A stretch of 64,000 bases of DNA, from the NCBI RefSeq assembly GCF_004364975.1, contig NZ_SOBW01000008.1, forward strand, positions 1,300,610 through 1,364,609, written 5' to 3'. The translations under genes and the position numbers were made by a program. The stretch is from Gelidibacter sediminis. Lineage in GTDB: Bacteria > Bacteroidota > Bacteroidia > Flavobacteriales > Flavobacteriaceae. The notes under the pieces were generated by a model that worked only from the letters and a program-made list of their open reading frames with translations, did not search any database and was not told the origin of the DNA. The stretch's first letter is position 1, and each line of letters opens with the position of its first letter. Shown here in pieces: positions 44,984 to 54,125 of this stretch.

Positions 44984-46555
44984 ATGAAAAAATTATTCGT
45001 TATTGCGGGTATTGCGCTGACTACTTTCAGTTGTGGCACTGCACCTCAACAAACCCCGAAAGCTGAAACCAAAACTGCTGTTAATCCAACCGTATATGCT
45101 TCTAGCATTACTTCAGGTGAATTAAAAGAAATGCTATACACATTTGCTTCTGACGAATTTGAAGGTCGCCATACTGGTGAAAAAGGTCAGAAAATGGCGG
45201 TTGAATACTTAAAGAATCATTATGTTTCTATGGGAATCCCCTCACCTATTTCGGAAAATGATTACTTTCAGGAAGTGCCTCTTTTAAACCAGAAAGCGCC
45301 TGAAATTGATATGACCGTTAATGGCGATACTTTCAAAAATTATGAAGACTTGGTCATGTCTGGTGCGGCTACATCGCAAACTATAAATGCGTCTGAGATT
45401 ATTTATGTTGGATATGGCATAGAGGATGAAAACTATTCAAGCTATAAAGGTTTAGACGTTAAAGATAAAATTGTTTTAATCAAATCTGGTGAGCCAAAAA
45501 ATGCAGATGGCACCTATATAACTTCCGGCACTAAGGAAGATACAAAATGGTCGGTTGGCAGACAAGCCCTTGCAACAAAGAGAGATATTGCACGGAAAAA
45601 AGGTGTGAAAGCACTTCTTTTTATGGATGATGCATACTTAAAAATGGTTTCTAAGTACATGGAATCTGCTGCTCAGTCTGGTAATGATGGACGCATTACG
45701 CTTAAGGATAAACAAGAAACGATGCTTCAGATTTTGATCAGTGAAAAATTAGGCAAATCATTACTGCCATCTATTGACACGGAAGATACTTCCAAAACGA
45801 TTGCAACAAAATTAAATATTAACATCACCAGTAATTCTGAGGACGTGAATTCTGAAAACGTTGTGGCTTTTATAAAAGGTTCTGAAAAACCAGATGAAGT
45901 TATTGTAATCTCGGCGCATTTGGATCATGAAGGAATTAAAAATGGTGAAATCTATAATGGTGCTGATGATGATGGCTCTGGCACAGTAGCCATCTTAGAA
46001 ATTGCAGAAGCATTCAAAAAGGCACAGGACGCAGGACATGGACCAAAACGCTCCATTTTATTTTTACATGTAACTGGTGAGGAAAAGGGCCTATTGGGAT
46101 CTAGTTATTATGCTGATATTGATCCTATTTTTCCATTAGAAAATACTGTAGCCAATCTTAATATTGATATGATTGGTAGAATTGATCCTAAACGAGAGGG
46201 CGACAGAAATTACATCTATCTCATCGGTTCTGATAAGTTAAGTACAGAATTACACAACATTTCAGAAGATGTCAATAAAAAATTCACCAATATAGCGCTT
46301 GATTATAAGTTTAATGATGATAATGATCCCAACCGTTTTTATTACCGTTCAGATCATTATAATTTTGCAAAAAACAATGTGCCTGTAATTTTTTATTTCA
46401 ATGGAACTCATGGTGATTACCACAGACCTTCTGATACGCCTGATAAAATAGAATACGATTTGTTAGAAAACAGAGCACGACTTGTTTTTTATACGGCATG
46501 GGAATTAGCCAATAGAGCCAATCGTATCGTAGTAGATAAGGCTATAGAAAAATAA
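44984..46555 (+). CDS. M28-family metallopeptidase lipoprotein with PA domain
   Basis: 523 residues from the ATG at 44984, chosen because it gives a signal with lipobox ending at Cys17; an upstream in-frame ATG at 44906 is unlikely. It has all the M28 ligands seen in the previous gene (SAHLDHEG, NGADDDGSGTV, HVTGEEKGLLGS, NIDMIGR, YRSDHYNF). A protease-associated insert lies at about residues 110-290 (IIYVGYGIEDENYSSYKGLDVKDKIV). The two genes are tandem paralogues. Confidence 0.92.
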   Translation: MKKLFVIAGIALTTFSCGTAPQQTPKAETKTAVNPTVYASSITSGELKEMLYTFASDEFEGRHTGEKGQKMAVEYLKNHYVSMGIPSPISENDYFQEVPLLNQKAPEIDMTVNGDTFKNYEDLVMSGAATSQTINASEIIYVGYGIEDENYSSYKGLDVKDKIVLIKSGEPKNADGTYITSGTKEDTKWSVGRQALATKRDIARKKGVKALLFMDDAYLKMVSKYMESAAQSGNDGRITLKDKQETMLQILISEKLGKSLLPSIDTEDTSKTIATKLNINITSNSEDVNSENVVAFIKGSEKPDEVIVISAHLDHEGIKNGEIYNGADDDGSGTVAILEIAEAFKKAQDAGHGPKRSILFLHVTGEEKGLLGSSYYADIDPIFPLENTVANLNIDMIGRIDPKREGDRNYIYLIGSDKLSTELHNISEDVNKKFTNIALDYKFNDDNDPNRFYYRSDHYNFAKNNVPVIFYFNGTHGDYHRPSDTPDKIEYDLLENRARLVFYTAWELANRANRIVVDKAIEK

Positions 46556-46615
46556 ATGTTAAAGTTTTGATAAATAGCTAATTGAAATAAATTTTTTCAT
46601 ATCTTTATATGACGT

Positions 46616-46688
46616 ATTGGGGTGCCCATTTGATGAGCTGAGAATATACCCATTGAACTTGCTGGATAATGCCAGTAACAGGAATACA
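46616..46688 (+). ncRNA. TPP riboswitch (THI box)
   Basis: The consensus elements appear in order: GGGGTGCC (46619-46626), CTGAGA (46638-46643), TACCC, TTGAACTTG, then GGATAATGCCAG and a closing GGAATAC. This is the thiamine pyrophosphate sensor. GAACTTG has one change from the usual GAACCTG. A -7-like box TATCTTTA lies at 46600-46607. No thiamine biosynthesis or transport gene follows in this window. Confidence 0.9.
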
Positions 46689-46693
46689 ACAAG

Positions 46694-46740
46694 CAAAGGG
46701 AATAAACGATTTTATATTGTTGTTCCCTTTGTTAGTTTTT
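46694..46740 (+). terminator. Terminator of the TPP riboswitch
   Basis: CAAAGGGAA (46694-46702) pairs with TTCCCTTTG (46723-46731) and is followed by TTAGTTTTT. It is placed a few bases after the riboswitch, as in transcription-terminating riboswitches. Confidence 0.8.
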
Positions 46741-46898
46741 AAAGATTCTTCCTTTAAAAAGATTGAAAGCCTCCAAAATATTCATTTCATCTAAAAAATC
46801 TGATCTAAGTCGTTCAAATATGGTCAATTAGAAATTATCTCGTAACTTTAAATTGAAACAAACGCGTTTTTGCGTTTCACTTTAACCTACAGATCAAA

Positions 46899-47492
46899 TT
46901 GAAAGATATATTATACGATATTGTCCCAAGGTTAGAACCTTTTGATTATTCACTACATCACGATACGCAGTTTATCAATAAGGAATGGGTATTGATCAAC
47001 GGTATTGAAAATGCTAAAGCCGTGTATCTATTTAAACCTAATAATGAACTGTTGATCTCTGAAAATGACCATGTCACCAAAACCCGGTGGAGTTTTATCA
47101 ATTCAAATTTCCTTTCTATTACAACTGAAGATGGTATTGTACTGATTAAAGCCTTCTATAAGGATAAGGACATGTTGGTTTTAAACCAAAAGGCTTCTGA
47201 TGACTATGCTTTCTTTATTAATTCTAGTGCTTATGACACCACTATTGACACTAAGGAAGATGTCAAAGCTTATTTTAAGGAGAAATATCTCAAAAAGGCA
47301 TCACAGCTCATCTCTGAGCACCAGTTTTATTATATCCAACGTTTTAAGGAATACGGTCCATATACCATGAAAGAACTGCTTACAAAGGTTAAGAACAAGG
47401 CTGTTAATGCCTATTGCTTAGTAAGAGATGTCAATGAATCAGACTACGCAAAAAAACTACGGATTATAGATTTACTACACGAACTCAATTAA
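46899..47492 (+). CDS. Hypothetical protein with GYF_2-like C-terminus
   Basis: 197 residues from a TTG start at 46899; there is no ATG in the open part of the frame before residue 92. The N-terminal two thirds are unrecognised. The C-terminus reads FYYIQRFKEYGPYTMKELLTKVKNK, close to GYF_2/DUF4339 domains, which begin with a tyrosine-rich strand and GPYT. The gene lies 158 bp after the riboswitch terminator and has a possible -7 box TAACTTTA (46842-46849). A link to thiamine is not supported by its sequence. Confidence 0.65.
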   Translation: MKDILYDIVPRLEPFDYSLHHDTQFINKEWVLINGIENAKAVYLFKPNNELLISENDHVTKTRWSFINSNFLSITTEDGIVLIKAFYKDKDMLVLNQKASDDYAFFINSSAYDTTIDTKEDVKAYFKEKYLKKASQLISEHQFYYIQRFKEYGPYTMKELLTKVKNKAVNAYCLVRDVNESDYAKKLRIIDLLHELN

Positions 47493-47522
47493 AAAGGCAA
47501 ACATTTTCATGTTTGCCTTTTT
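47491..47522. terminator. Bidirectional terminator
   Basis: AAAAAGGCAAACA and TGTTTGCCTTTTT are perfectly complementary around TTTTCA. It serves the convergent genes ending at 47492 and 47548. Confidence 0.92.
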
Positions 47523-47547
47523 AATTGATTACTTCCTTTATATTATT

Positions 47548-48948
47548 TTAGATATGTAACGCCCTGTCCTCAGTAGCTGCTAAAGCAGCCTCCTTGGTAG
47601 CTTCAGCAAATGTAGGGTGTGCATGAGACATGCGTGCTATATCTTCTGCAGAGGCTCTGTATTCCATCGCTACCACAACTTCGGCAATCATGTCGGCCGC
47701 TCGGGCACCAATCATATGGACACCAAGAATTTCGTCTGTAGTTTTATCGGCGAGAATCTTAACAAAGCCATCTAAATCCATACTCGCTCTACTTCTACCT
47801 AAAGCACGCATTGGAAATTGACCAGTTTTATACTCAATACCCGCTTCTTTTAATTGCTCTTCCGTTTTCCCCACGGCTGCAACCTCTGGCCATGTATAAA
47901 CAACACCAGGAATCAAATTGTAGTCAATATGTGGTTTCTGACCCGCAATAACCTCAGCAACCAAACTCCCTTCCTCAGAAGCTTTGTGTGCCAACATTGG
48001 ACCTTTTACAACATCGCCAATAGCATAAATATTTTTAACATTAGTCTGCAACTTGTCATTAACTTCAATTTGACCTCTATCTGTGAGTTTTACACCTGCA
48101 GCTTCAGCGTTCAATCCGTCAGTATAAGGACGTCGGCCTACAGAAACCAAGCAATAATCACCCTTAAACTCAACCTCTTCTCCTTTCTTATTGTCCGCTT
48201 TCACAATAACTTCATCGCCGTTGCGCTCTACTGATTTTACTTTGTGAGAAACATTGACGCTAAATTTAGCCTTCTTAAAGACCTTATTCAATTCCTTACT
48301 CAGTCCAGCGTCCATAGTAGGAATGATACGATCCATATATTCAATAACCGTAACCTCTGATCCTAATCTTTTATAAACTTGACCAAGCTCCAGACCGATA
48401 ACACCACCACCAATTACAATAAGGTGTTTTGGTATTTCTTTAAGCTTTAAGGCTTCTGTAGAAGTTATAACACGTTCTTTATCTAAAGTAATGAATGGCA
48501 AACTAGAAGGTTTGCTACCGGTAGCAATAATGATGTTTTTCGCTTCAATTTCTTCCGTTTTCTCTCCAGTAATTGTGATATGTGTAGCATCCTTAAAAGC
48601 ACCTAAACCTTGATACACATCAATTTTATTCTTCTTCATCAAGAATTCGATTCCCACAGTGGTCTGATCTACAACCGATTGTTTACGTGCAATCATTTGC
48701 TCAAGGTTCACTTTAATATCTCCAGGAATATCAATGCCATGCTCTTCAAAATGTTTGACAGCATCTTCATAATGATGTGAAGAATCTAATAGCGCTTTAC
48801 TAGGAATACACCCCACATTAAGGCAGGTACCACCAAGTGTTGCATATTTTTCAATAATTGCAGTTTTCATGCCTAATTGTGCGCAACGTATTGCGGCTAC
48901 ATATCCTCCAGGACCAGAACCAATAATGGCTACATCGTATGAATTCAT
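47548..48948 (-). CDS. lpdA: Dihydrolipoyl dehydrogenase
   Basis: 466 residues. It starts with the FAD motif IGSGPGGYVAAIRCAQLG and carries the redox disulfide GGTCLNVGCIPSKALL at about residues 40-55. The NAD motif is IGGGVIGLELGQVYKRLG, and the C-terminal catalytic His/Glu pair is SHAHPTFAEATKEAAL. The enzyme is the E3 subunit of 2-oxo-acid dehydrogenase complexes and the glycine cleavage system. Confidence 0.95.
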   Translation of the reverse strand: MNSYDVAIIGSGPGGYVAAIRCAQLGMKTAIIEKYATLGGTCLNVGCIPSKALLDSSHHYEDAVKHFEEHGIDIPGDIKVNLEQMIARKQSVVDQTTVGIEFLMKKNKIDVYQGLGAFKDATHITITGEKTEEIEAKNIIIATGSKPSSLPFITLDKERVITSTEALKLKEIPKHLIVIGGGVIGLELGQVYKRLGSEVTVIEYMDRIIPTMDAGLSKELNKVFKKAKFSVNVSHKVKSVERNGDEVIVKADNKKGEEVEFKGDYCLVSVGRRPYTDGLNAEAAGVKLTDRGQIEVNDKLQTNVKNIYAIGDVVKGPMLAHKASEEGSLVAEVIAGQKPHIDYNLIPGVVYTWPEVAAVGKTEEQLKEAGIEYKTGQFPMRALGRSRASMDLDGFVKILADKTTDEILGVHMIGARAADMIAEVVVAMEYRASAEDIARMSHAHPTFAEATKEAALAATEDRALHI

Positions 48949-49056
48949 AAAAATGTGTTTTGATGTTTGTTAAATTCGACTACAAAAATACAATTTTGAT
49001 TCACGTTATACGAATATGAACCTAGGATTTTAAAAATAGAGTTACTAAACGGACGC

Positions 49057-49683
49057 TTAATCAGGAAATCCTAACATGTGCCCCATACCTACCGTAAATA
49101 ACCAACATCCATAAAGCGTATGTTCAATTGTTACCAATAAGGTTGATTTCGTTTCATTATATGTCAAAGCGAATAAAATACCACCTAAAAAAGTCATTAC
49201 CAATACCAATGGATTCCTGTAGAATAAATGTGCCATTGAGAATACAATTGCATTAACAACAACCAATAGGGCCTTACTATCAAAAAGTGATGCATAACGC
49301 TGAAAATACAATGTGCGATAGATAAGTTCTTGTGGATACACTGAAAACATGGCGTAGGCGAATAAAATCACCACCCATAATTTAGGCTTTTGGTAAAGTA
49401 TATGGAAGAGATCAGATCTTGCTGTCAAAAACATGTAACCCATGGTCAAAATCGCAATGATTATGAATTTAAGAAGAACAGCCGTCCAAAAAGGTTTCCA
49501 TTGGAGATTAGGTGCAATTTTAAATTTATTACCTTCTACCTTTACTAAAATATAAATAACGTAAAGAAAACCTACGACGGCCAGAAATGCCTTGACCAAA
49601 AATGGATAGTCCAACACAAAACTTACCGGCAAGATTATAAAAATCAATAAAAATTCTGTGCGTTTATAAGAAACCGATTGCAT
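49057..49683 (-). CDS. CPBP/CAAX-family membrane protease
   Basis: 208 residues from the ATG at 49683, which lies just after the Lrp stop codon; the ATG at 49722 overlaps it. Several hydrophobic helices are present. The motif YPQELIYRTLYF corresponds to the EExxxR motif of the CPBP family with the first Glu replaced by Gln, and FSMAHLFY matches the second motif FxxxH. The changed first Glu may lower or alter activity. It is probably cotranscribed with the Lrp gene. Confidence 0.78.
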   Translation of the reverse strand: MQSVSYKRTEFLLIFIILPVSFVLDYPFLVKAFLAVVGFLYVIYILVKVEGNKFKIAPNLQWKPFWTAVLLKFIIIAILTMGYMFLTARSDLFHILYQKPKLWVVILFAYAMFSVYPQELIYRTLYFQRYASLFDSKALLVVVNAIVFSMAHLFYRNPLVLVMTFLGGILFALTYNETKSTLLVTIEHTLYGCWLFTVGMGHMLGFPD

Positions 49684-49687
49684 GTGC

Positions 49688-50146
49688 TTACATGTTAATA
49701 GCCGTTGTATGTTTAACCTCATTAATTACAAACATGCTATGTGTGCTACCAATATGGTTAATGGATGTTAATTTATTGACCATGAACTCTCTAAAAGCTT
49801 CCATATCTGAAACAATGACTTTAAGAAGATAGTCATAATCCCCACTAATATGGTAACATTCCATCACTTCTGCAAGATTTGCAACCTCTTTTTCAAACTT
49901 AATCACGTAATCTTGTGTGTGTTGCACTAATTTGATATGACAAAACGCTACAAAATTTTTATTGGCTTTTTCCTTCTGAATTAAGGCAACATAATTTGAG
50001 ATGACCCCTTGGTTCTCTAGTTTTTTTATACGTTCATATACTGCAGTTACGGAGAGATTTAATTTGTTGGACAACTCTTTATTGGTCTGTTTGCTGTTGG
50101 CTTGAAGCAACTTTAAAAGCTTTTTATCTATGGCATCAAAATTCAT
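49688..50146 (-). CDS. Lrp/AsnC-family transcriptional regulator
   Basis: 152 residues. The N-terminal helix-turn-helix is IDKKLLKLLQANSKQTNKELS with LSVTAVYERIKKLE. The C-terminal RAM ligand domain follows (FCHIKLVQHTQDYV, ECYHISGDYDYLLKV). It is divergent from the PLP lyase gene at 50314, so control of that gene by amino acid levels is likely. The intergenic region holds several ATCTAA repeats that may be its sites. Confidence 0.92.
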   Translation of the reverse strand: MNFDAIDKKLLKLLQANSKQTNKELSNKLNLSVTAVYERIKKLENQGVISNYVALIQKEKANKNFVAFCHIKLVQHTQDYVIKFEKEVANLAEVMECYHISGDYDYLLKVIVSDMEAFREFMVNKLTSINHIGSTHSMFVINEVKHTTAINM

Positions 50147-50156
50147 AAAAGAAAAT

Positions 50157-50266
50157 TTATCTAATGAAACTTATCTAATTGATATTTATTAGGATGAAAT
50201 TCTGCTAACTTAAATAATTTTAGATTTATAATCTAAGTTTAGTTACATATATTGACAAATCATCTA
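50157..50266. promoter_or_regulatory. Divergent regulatory region with ATCTAA repeats
   Basis: TTATCTAAT occurs at 50157-50165 and again at 50171-50179. A near palindrome TTAGATTTATAATCTAA lies at 50220-50236, and another CATCTAA near 50260. Repeated ATCTAA motifs between an lrp gene and its divergent neighbour suggest Lrp binding sites. Confidence 0.5.
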
Positions 50267-50313
50267 AAAAATGAGACATTTGAATCTATTATAACTAATT
50301 AAAACACATTTCA

Positions 50314-51513
50314 ATGGCATTTAAACCAGCAAATAATATACAGGATCTCCAATATTTTGGAGAGTTTGGAGGTGTTAACCCATCTATCTCAGATTCTTCT
50401 ACCTACACTTTTCTCTCCGCAAAAACAATGTTTGATACATTTGAAGGCAATGCAGATGGGTGTTACCTATACTCGCGCCACTCCACACCATCCAACCTTT
50501 ATTTAGGTCAGGCTTTGGCGGCAATGGAAGGCACGGAAACCGCCAATGTTACGGCTTCAGGAATGGGCGCCATTACCGCCGTTTTGATGCAACTGTGCGG
50601 TGCTGGAGAACATATAGTGAGCAGCAGAACAATTTATGGTGGCACTTATGCCTTTTTAAAAAATTTTACACCACGCTTCAATATAAAAACCTCATTTGTA
50701 GACATTACCAATTTGGAAAGCGTCGAGTCAGCAATTACGCCAAAAACAAAAGTATTGTATTGTGAATCTGTCAGTAATCCGCTTTTGGAAGTTGCAGACA
50801 TTGCCGCACTATCCAAGCTTGCTAAGAAACATAATTTAAAATTGGTTGTAGACAACACCTTTTCCCCGTTGTCAATATCGCCAACACAATTGGGCGCTGA
50901 TATTGTAATTCATAGTTTAACCAAATTCATTAATGGCTCGAGTGATACCGTAGGTGGTGTGGTATGTGGTACTCAAGAATTTATTGACAATTTAAGAAAT
51001 GTAAATGACGGTGCCTGTATGCTATTAGGGTCTACAATGGACAGTTTAAGGGCTGCTTCCATTTTAAAAAATTTGAGAACCCTCCATATTAGAATGCAGC
51101 AACACAGTCTTAACGCTACATATCTAGCTGAAAGATTTGAAAAGGATGGCTTGAAAACGGTGTATCCCGGATTGAGATCGCATCCTTCCCATGAATTATT
51201 CAAATCCATGATGAATGATAAATACGGCTATGGTGGTATGCTTACTGTAGACGTTGGATCTCTAGATAAAGCTAATGCACTTATGGAACTGATGCAAAAA
51301 CAAAACCTAGGGTATTTAGCGGTGAGTTTAGGGTTTTATAAGACCTTATTTAGTGCGCCAGGCAGCTCAACATCTTCTGAAATACCTGAGGATGAACAAA
51401 GAGAAATGGGCTTGAGTGATGGTTTAATTCGCTTTTCTATAGGCTTGGACGCTGATATTGAACGTACATATGAGATGATGAGAACCTGCATGCAGGATCT
51501 TAATATTTTATAA
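50314..51513 (+). CDS. PLP-dependent sulfur amino acid lyase (methionine gamma-lyase family)
   Basis: 399 residues of the Cys/Met metabolism PLP family. Lys204 in HSLTKFINGSSD should bind PLP, with Asp180 in VVDNTFSP. The YSRHSTPS and ASGMGAI blocks fit. Methionine gamma-lyases have a reactive Cys in YGCTFAFL; here the equivalent is YGGTYAFL (Gly110), so the reaction may be cystathionine- or cysteine-directed rather than methionine cleavage. It is divergent from an Lrp regulator. Confidence 0.85.
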   Translation: MAFKPANNIQDLQYFGEFGGVNPSISDSSTYTFLSAKTMFDTFEGNADGCYLYSRHSTPSNLYLGQALAAMEGTETANVTASGMGAITAVLMQLCGAGEHIVSSRTIYGGTYAFLKNFTPRFNIKTSFVDITNLESVESAITPKTKVLYCESVSNPLLEVADIAALSKLAKKHNLKLVVDNTFSPLSISPTQLGADIVIHSLTKFINGSSDTVGGVVCGTQEFIDNLRNVNDGACMLLGSTMDSLRAASILKNLRTLHIRMQQHSLNATYLAERFEKDGLKTVYPGLRSHPSHELFKSMMNDKYGYGGMLTVDVGSLDKANALMELMQKQNLGYLAVSLGFYKTLFSAPGSSTSSEIPEDEQREMGLSDGLIRFSIGLDADIERTYEMMRTCMQDLNIL

Positions 51514-51560
51514 CTGAGGCGCTTCTAGTGCCCTAATTAAAACAAATACCATATAAAGTA

Positions 51561-51603
51561 AATCATCAGAGCCAGTGTCTAAAGCGCTGGCTCTGATGAT
51601 TTA
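51561..51603 (+). terminator. Strong hairpin after the PLP lyase gene
   Basis: AAATCATCAGAGCCAG and CTGGCTCTGATGATTT are perfectly complementary around a short loop. A T-rich stretch follows. It probably ends the PLP lyase transcript. Confidence 0.85.
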
Positions 51604-51753
51604 GCATTTAATTTTTAGGAAATTTGCACCTTCTGCAATGGAGGCAAACCCCCTTACCTATTCAGCACATCTTTAATTTGATTTGCATAGGTTTGTCTAA
51701 AATCGTAACATTACGTACAAGAATAAAATCTCAACTTAACTAACCTCTTCTTA

Positions 51754-53241
51754 ATGGAAAGCCAAGACATTAGACCAAAATCACCTCAGGACGAACCTAT
51801 AGTAGAAAATAAAGAATTACGAATTTGGGAAGCTTTAATTCCGGTGTTTGCACTGATTGCCATGCTTGCTTATAATGTATACGTTTATGGTGGTGATGCG
51901 TTGTCAGGTTCTAATCAGTTCATATTATTAATGGGTGGTGCGGTTGCCGCAATTGTAGGAATATTCAATAAAGTGTCCTTTGATCAGATGATAGAAGAAG
52001 TGTCTGAGAATATCAAAGCCACGGGAGGAGCCATATTAATATTGCTGATGGTTGGTGCCCTTGCAGGGACATGGCTGATTAGCGGCATCATTCCGACGAT
52101 GATTTATTATGGGTTACAAATCTTAAACCCAACCATATTTTTAGCAGCCTGTGTCATCATTTGTGCCATTATTTCAGTGGCTACAGGAAGTAGTTGGACA
52201 ACATCTGCCACAGTTGGTATTGCTCTAATTGGTATTGCTGAGGCGTTAGGGATCTCATTGGGAATGACTGCCGGCGCAATTCTTTCAGGCGCTTACTTTG
52301 GAGATAAAATTTCGCCAATGAGTGACACCACTAATTTGGCACCAGCCATGGCAGGTACAGATTTATTTACGCATATTAGATACATGCTATATACCACCGT
52401 TCCAACTTTACTGGTAACCTTAACAGTGTTTATAGTTATAGGCCTCAATTTAGACACCACAGGAGCGGCAGATACACAAAGCATTCTTAACTCTGTAGAT
52501 GATGCCGTCAATGTGAATCCGTGGTTATTTATCGTACCACTTTTAGTGATTGTCTTAATCATAAAAAAAACCCCACCTTTGGTCGCCTTATTAATTGGCA
52601 CCCTATTAGCTGCTGTGGCGGCGCTCCTATTTCAACCCAATATTGTTGCTGCAATTGGAGGTGGAAACAGCTTAACTTTTGCTACAGGCTATAAAGGGTT
52701 AATGGACGCCATAACGATTGACACAGCAATTCCTACTGATAATGAAGCTCTTAAGGATCTCTTCTCATCTGGAGGTATGTCTAGTATGCTAGGCACCATT
52801 TGGCTAATTCTTTGCGCCATGGTTTTTGGCGGTATTATGGATGGAATTGGCGCACTGGCGGTTATTAGTAAAGCCTTGTTAAAATTGTTCCACACCACCT
52901 TCGGACTTTTTGCAAGTACCGTAGCCAGCTGTCTGGCATTGAATTTAACGGCAAGTGATCAATATTTAGCGATTGTAGTTCCTGGTAAAATGTACGCCCA
53001 AGCGTATAAAGATAAAGGCCTTGCACCTGAAAATCTATCAAGGACCTTAGAAGATAGTGGTACCGTAACTTCTGTGCTGGTACCTTGGAATACCTGTGGC
53101 GCTTACCACAGTGGGGTATTAGGAGTAGATACGTTACACTATGCAGGGTATGCTATTTTTAATTGGCTTAGTCCATTTATGACACTACTCTTTGCCGCCT
53201 TTAGAATTAAAATTAGACAACTTTCTACCAAAACCATCTAA
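51754..53241 (+). CDS. nhaC: NhaC-family sodium/proton antiporter
   Basis: 495 residues with about 12 helices. The blocks LMVGALAGTWLISGIIPTMIYYG, TGSSWTTSATVG, GAYFGDKISPMSDTTNLAPAMAG and WNTCGAYHSGVLGV are NhaC signatures. It exchanges sodium for protons. It is transcribed alone between two regulated genes. Confidence 0.92.
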   Translation: MESQDIRPKSPQDEPIVENKELRIWEALIPVFALIAMLAYNVYVYGGDALSGSNQFILLMGGAVAAIVGIFNKVSFDQMIEEVSENIKATGGAILILLMVGALAGTWLISGIIPTMIYYGLQILNPTIFLAACVIICAIISVATGSSWTTSATVGIALIGIAEALGISLGMTAGAILSGAYFGDKISPMSDTTNLAPAMAGTDLFTHIRYMLYTTVPTLLVTLTVFIVIGLNLDTTGAADTQSILNSVDDAVNVNPWLFIVPLLVIVLIIKKTPPLVALLIGTLLAAVAALLFQPNIVAAIGGGNSLTFATGYKGLMDAITIDTAIPTDNEALKDLFSSGGMSSMLGTIWLILCAMVFGGIMDGIGALAVISKALLKLFHTTFGLFASTVASCLALNLTASDQYLAIVVPGKMYAQAYKDKGLAPENLSRTLEDSGTVTSVLVPWNTCGAYHSGVLGVDTLHYAGYAIFNWLSPFMTLLFAAFRIKIRQLSTKTI

Positions 53242-53318
53242 TTGATCTTGTAACACCCGCGTTTTGCTCAAAAATTTACTATAGTTAAAACTTATAGCTA
53301 TATAATTTTATATCATAA

Positions 53319-53356
53319 ATAACTATAGTTATTGTAGGTGTAAATGAATAGTTTTG
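53319..53356 (+). promoter_or_regulatory. Promoter and palindromic operator of the peroxiredoxin gene
   Basis: ATAACTATAGTTAT (53319-53332) is a perfect 14-bp palindrome. TAGTTTTG (53349-53356), a TAnnTTTG -7 box, follows after 16 bp. A second ACTATAGTTA lies upstream at 53278-53287. The repeated ACTATAGT blocks suggest binding of a redox regulator such as an OxyR- or PerR-type protein, but the regulator is unknown. Confidence 0.5.
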
Positions 53357-53391
53357 TAGGAGAAATTAATAGTAACTTAAAATTATAAAAT

Positions 53392-54036
53392 ATGGCATTT
53401 GTAGGAAGAAAATTTCCAAATCTATCAGTCAACGCAATGAACGAATTGGGTGACACATTTAAACTTAACGTTCTTGAAGAAGCAAAAAAAAACAATAAAA
53501 AAGTACTTTTATTCTGGTATCCAAAAGATTTTACTTTTGTATGTCCAACGGAATTACATGCCTTTCAAGCTGCTTTAGGCGAATTTGAAAAACGCAACAC
53601 CATTGTTATTGGTGCCTCTTGTGATACCGCTGAAGTTCACTTTGCTTGGCTAAGTACAGCAAAAGATAATGGTGGAATTGAAGGAGTAACCTACCCAATT
53701 TTAGCAGACTCCAACAGAAACTTAGCCTCAACACTAGGCATTTTGGATATTTCCAATGAAACTTATGATGAAGAAACAGGTATTGTTACTGTGGATGGCG
53801 ACAATGTAACATATAGAGCAACATATATTATTGACGAAGAAGGAACTGTTGTACACGAAAGCATTAATCATATGCCATTAGGAAGAAACGTAAGTGAATT
53901 TTTACGTTTGATTGATGCTTACACGCATGTACAAGAAAAAGGTGAGGTTTGTCCTGCAAACTGGGAAGAGGGCAAGGAAGCAATGCAAGCTAATGCAAAG
54001 GGTACAGCTGAGTACTTAAAAGCGCATTTAAATTAA
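53392..54036 (+). CDS. AhpC/Prx1-type two-Cys peroxiredoxin
   Basis: 214 residues. The peroxidatic Cys51 lies in FTFVCPTE, and the resolving Cys187 in GEVCPANW. The sequence fits typical 2-Cys peroxiredoxins, which reduce hydrogen peroxide and organic peroxides with electrons from a thioredoxin-like partner. A thioredoxin-like gene and a small acidic protein follow downstream on the same strand. Confidence 0.93.
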   Translation: MAFVGRKFPNLSVNAMNELGDTFKLNVLEEAKKNNKKVLLFWYPKDFTFVCPTELHAFQAALGEFEKRNTIVIGASCDTAEVHFAWLSTAKDNGGIEGVTYPILADSNRNLASTLGILDISNETYDEETGIVTVDGDNVTYRATYIIDEEGTVVHESINHMPLGRNVSEFLRLIDAYTHVQEKGEVCPANWEEGKEAMQANAKGTAEYLKAHLN

Positions 54037-54051
54037 GATAGATTGTTATAG

Positions 54052-54105
54052 AGAGTGCAGAGAGGCAATCTTAATAAACTATTGAGATTGCCTCACTCTG
54101 TTTTT
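54052..54105 (+). terminator. Terminator after the peroxiredoxin gene
   Basis: AGAGTG pairs with CACTCT and AGAGGCAATCT with AGATTGCCTC, forming a long stem followed by TTTTT. It probably ends or attenuates the peroxiredoxin transcript before the thioredoxin gene at 54126. Confidence 0.82.
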
Positions 54106-54125
54106 ATTAACGTTAAAAATTTATT

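Noticed and set aside
46899-47492. Treating the 46899 gene as a thiamine gene because of the upstream riboswitch
   Set aside because: A terminator and 158 bp lie between them, the protein shows no thiamine-related motif, and it may have its own -7 box.
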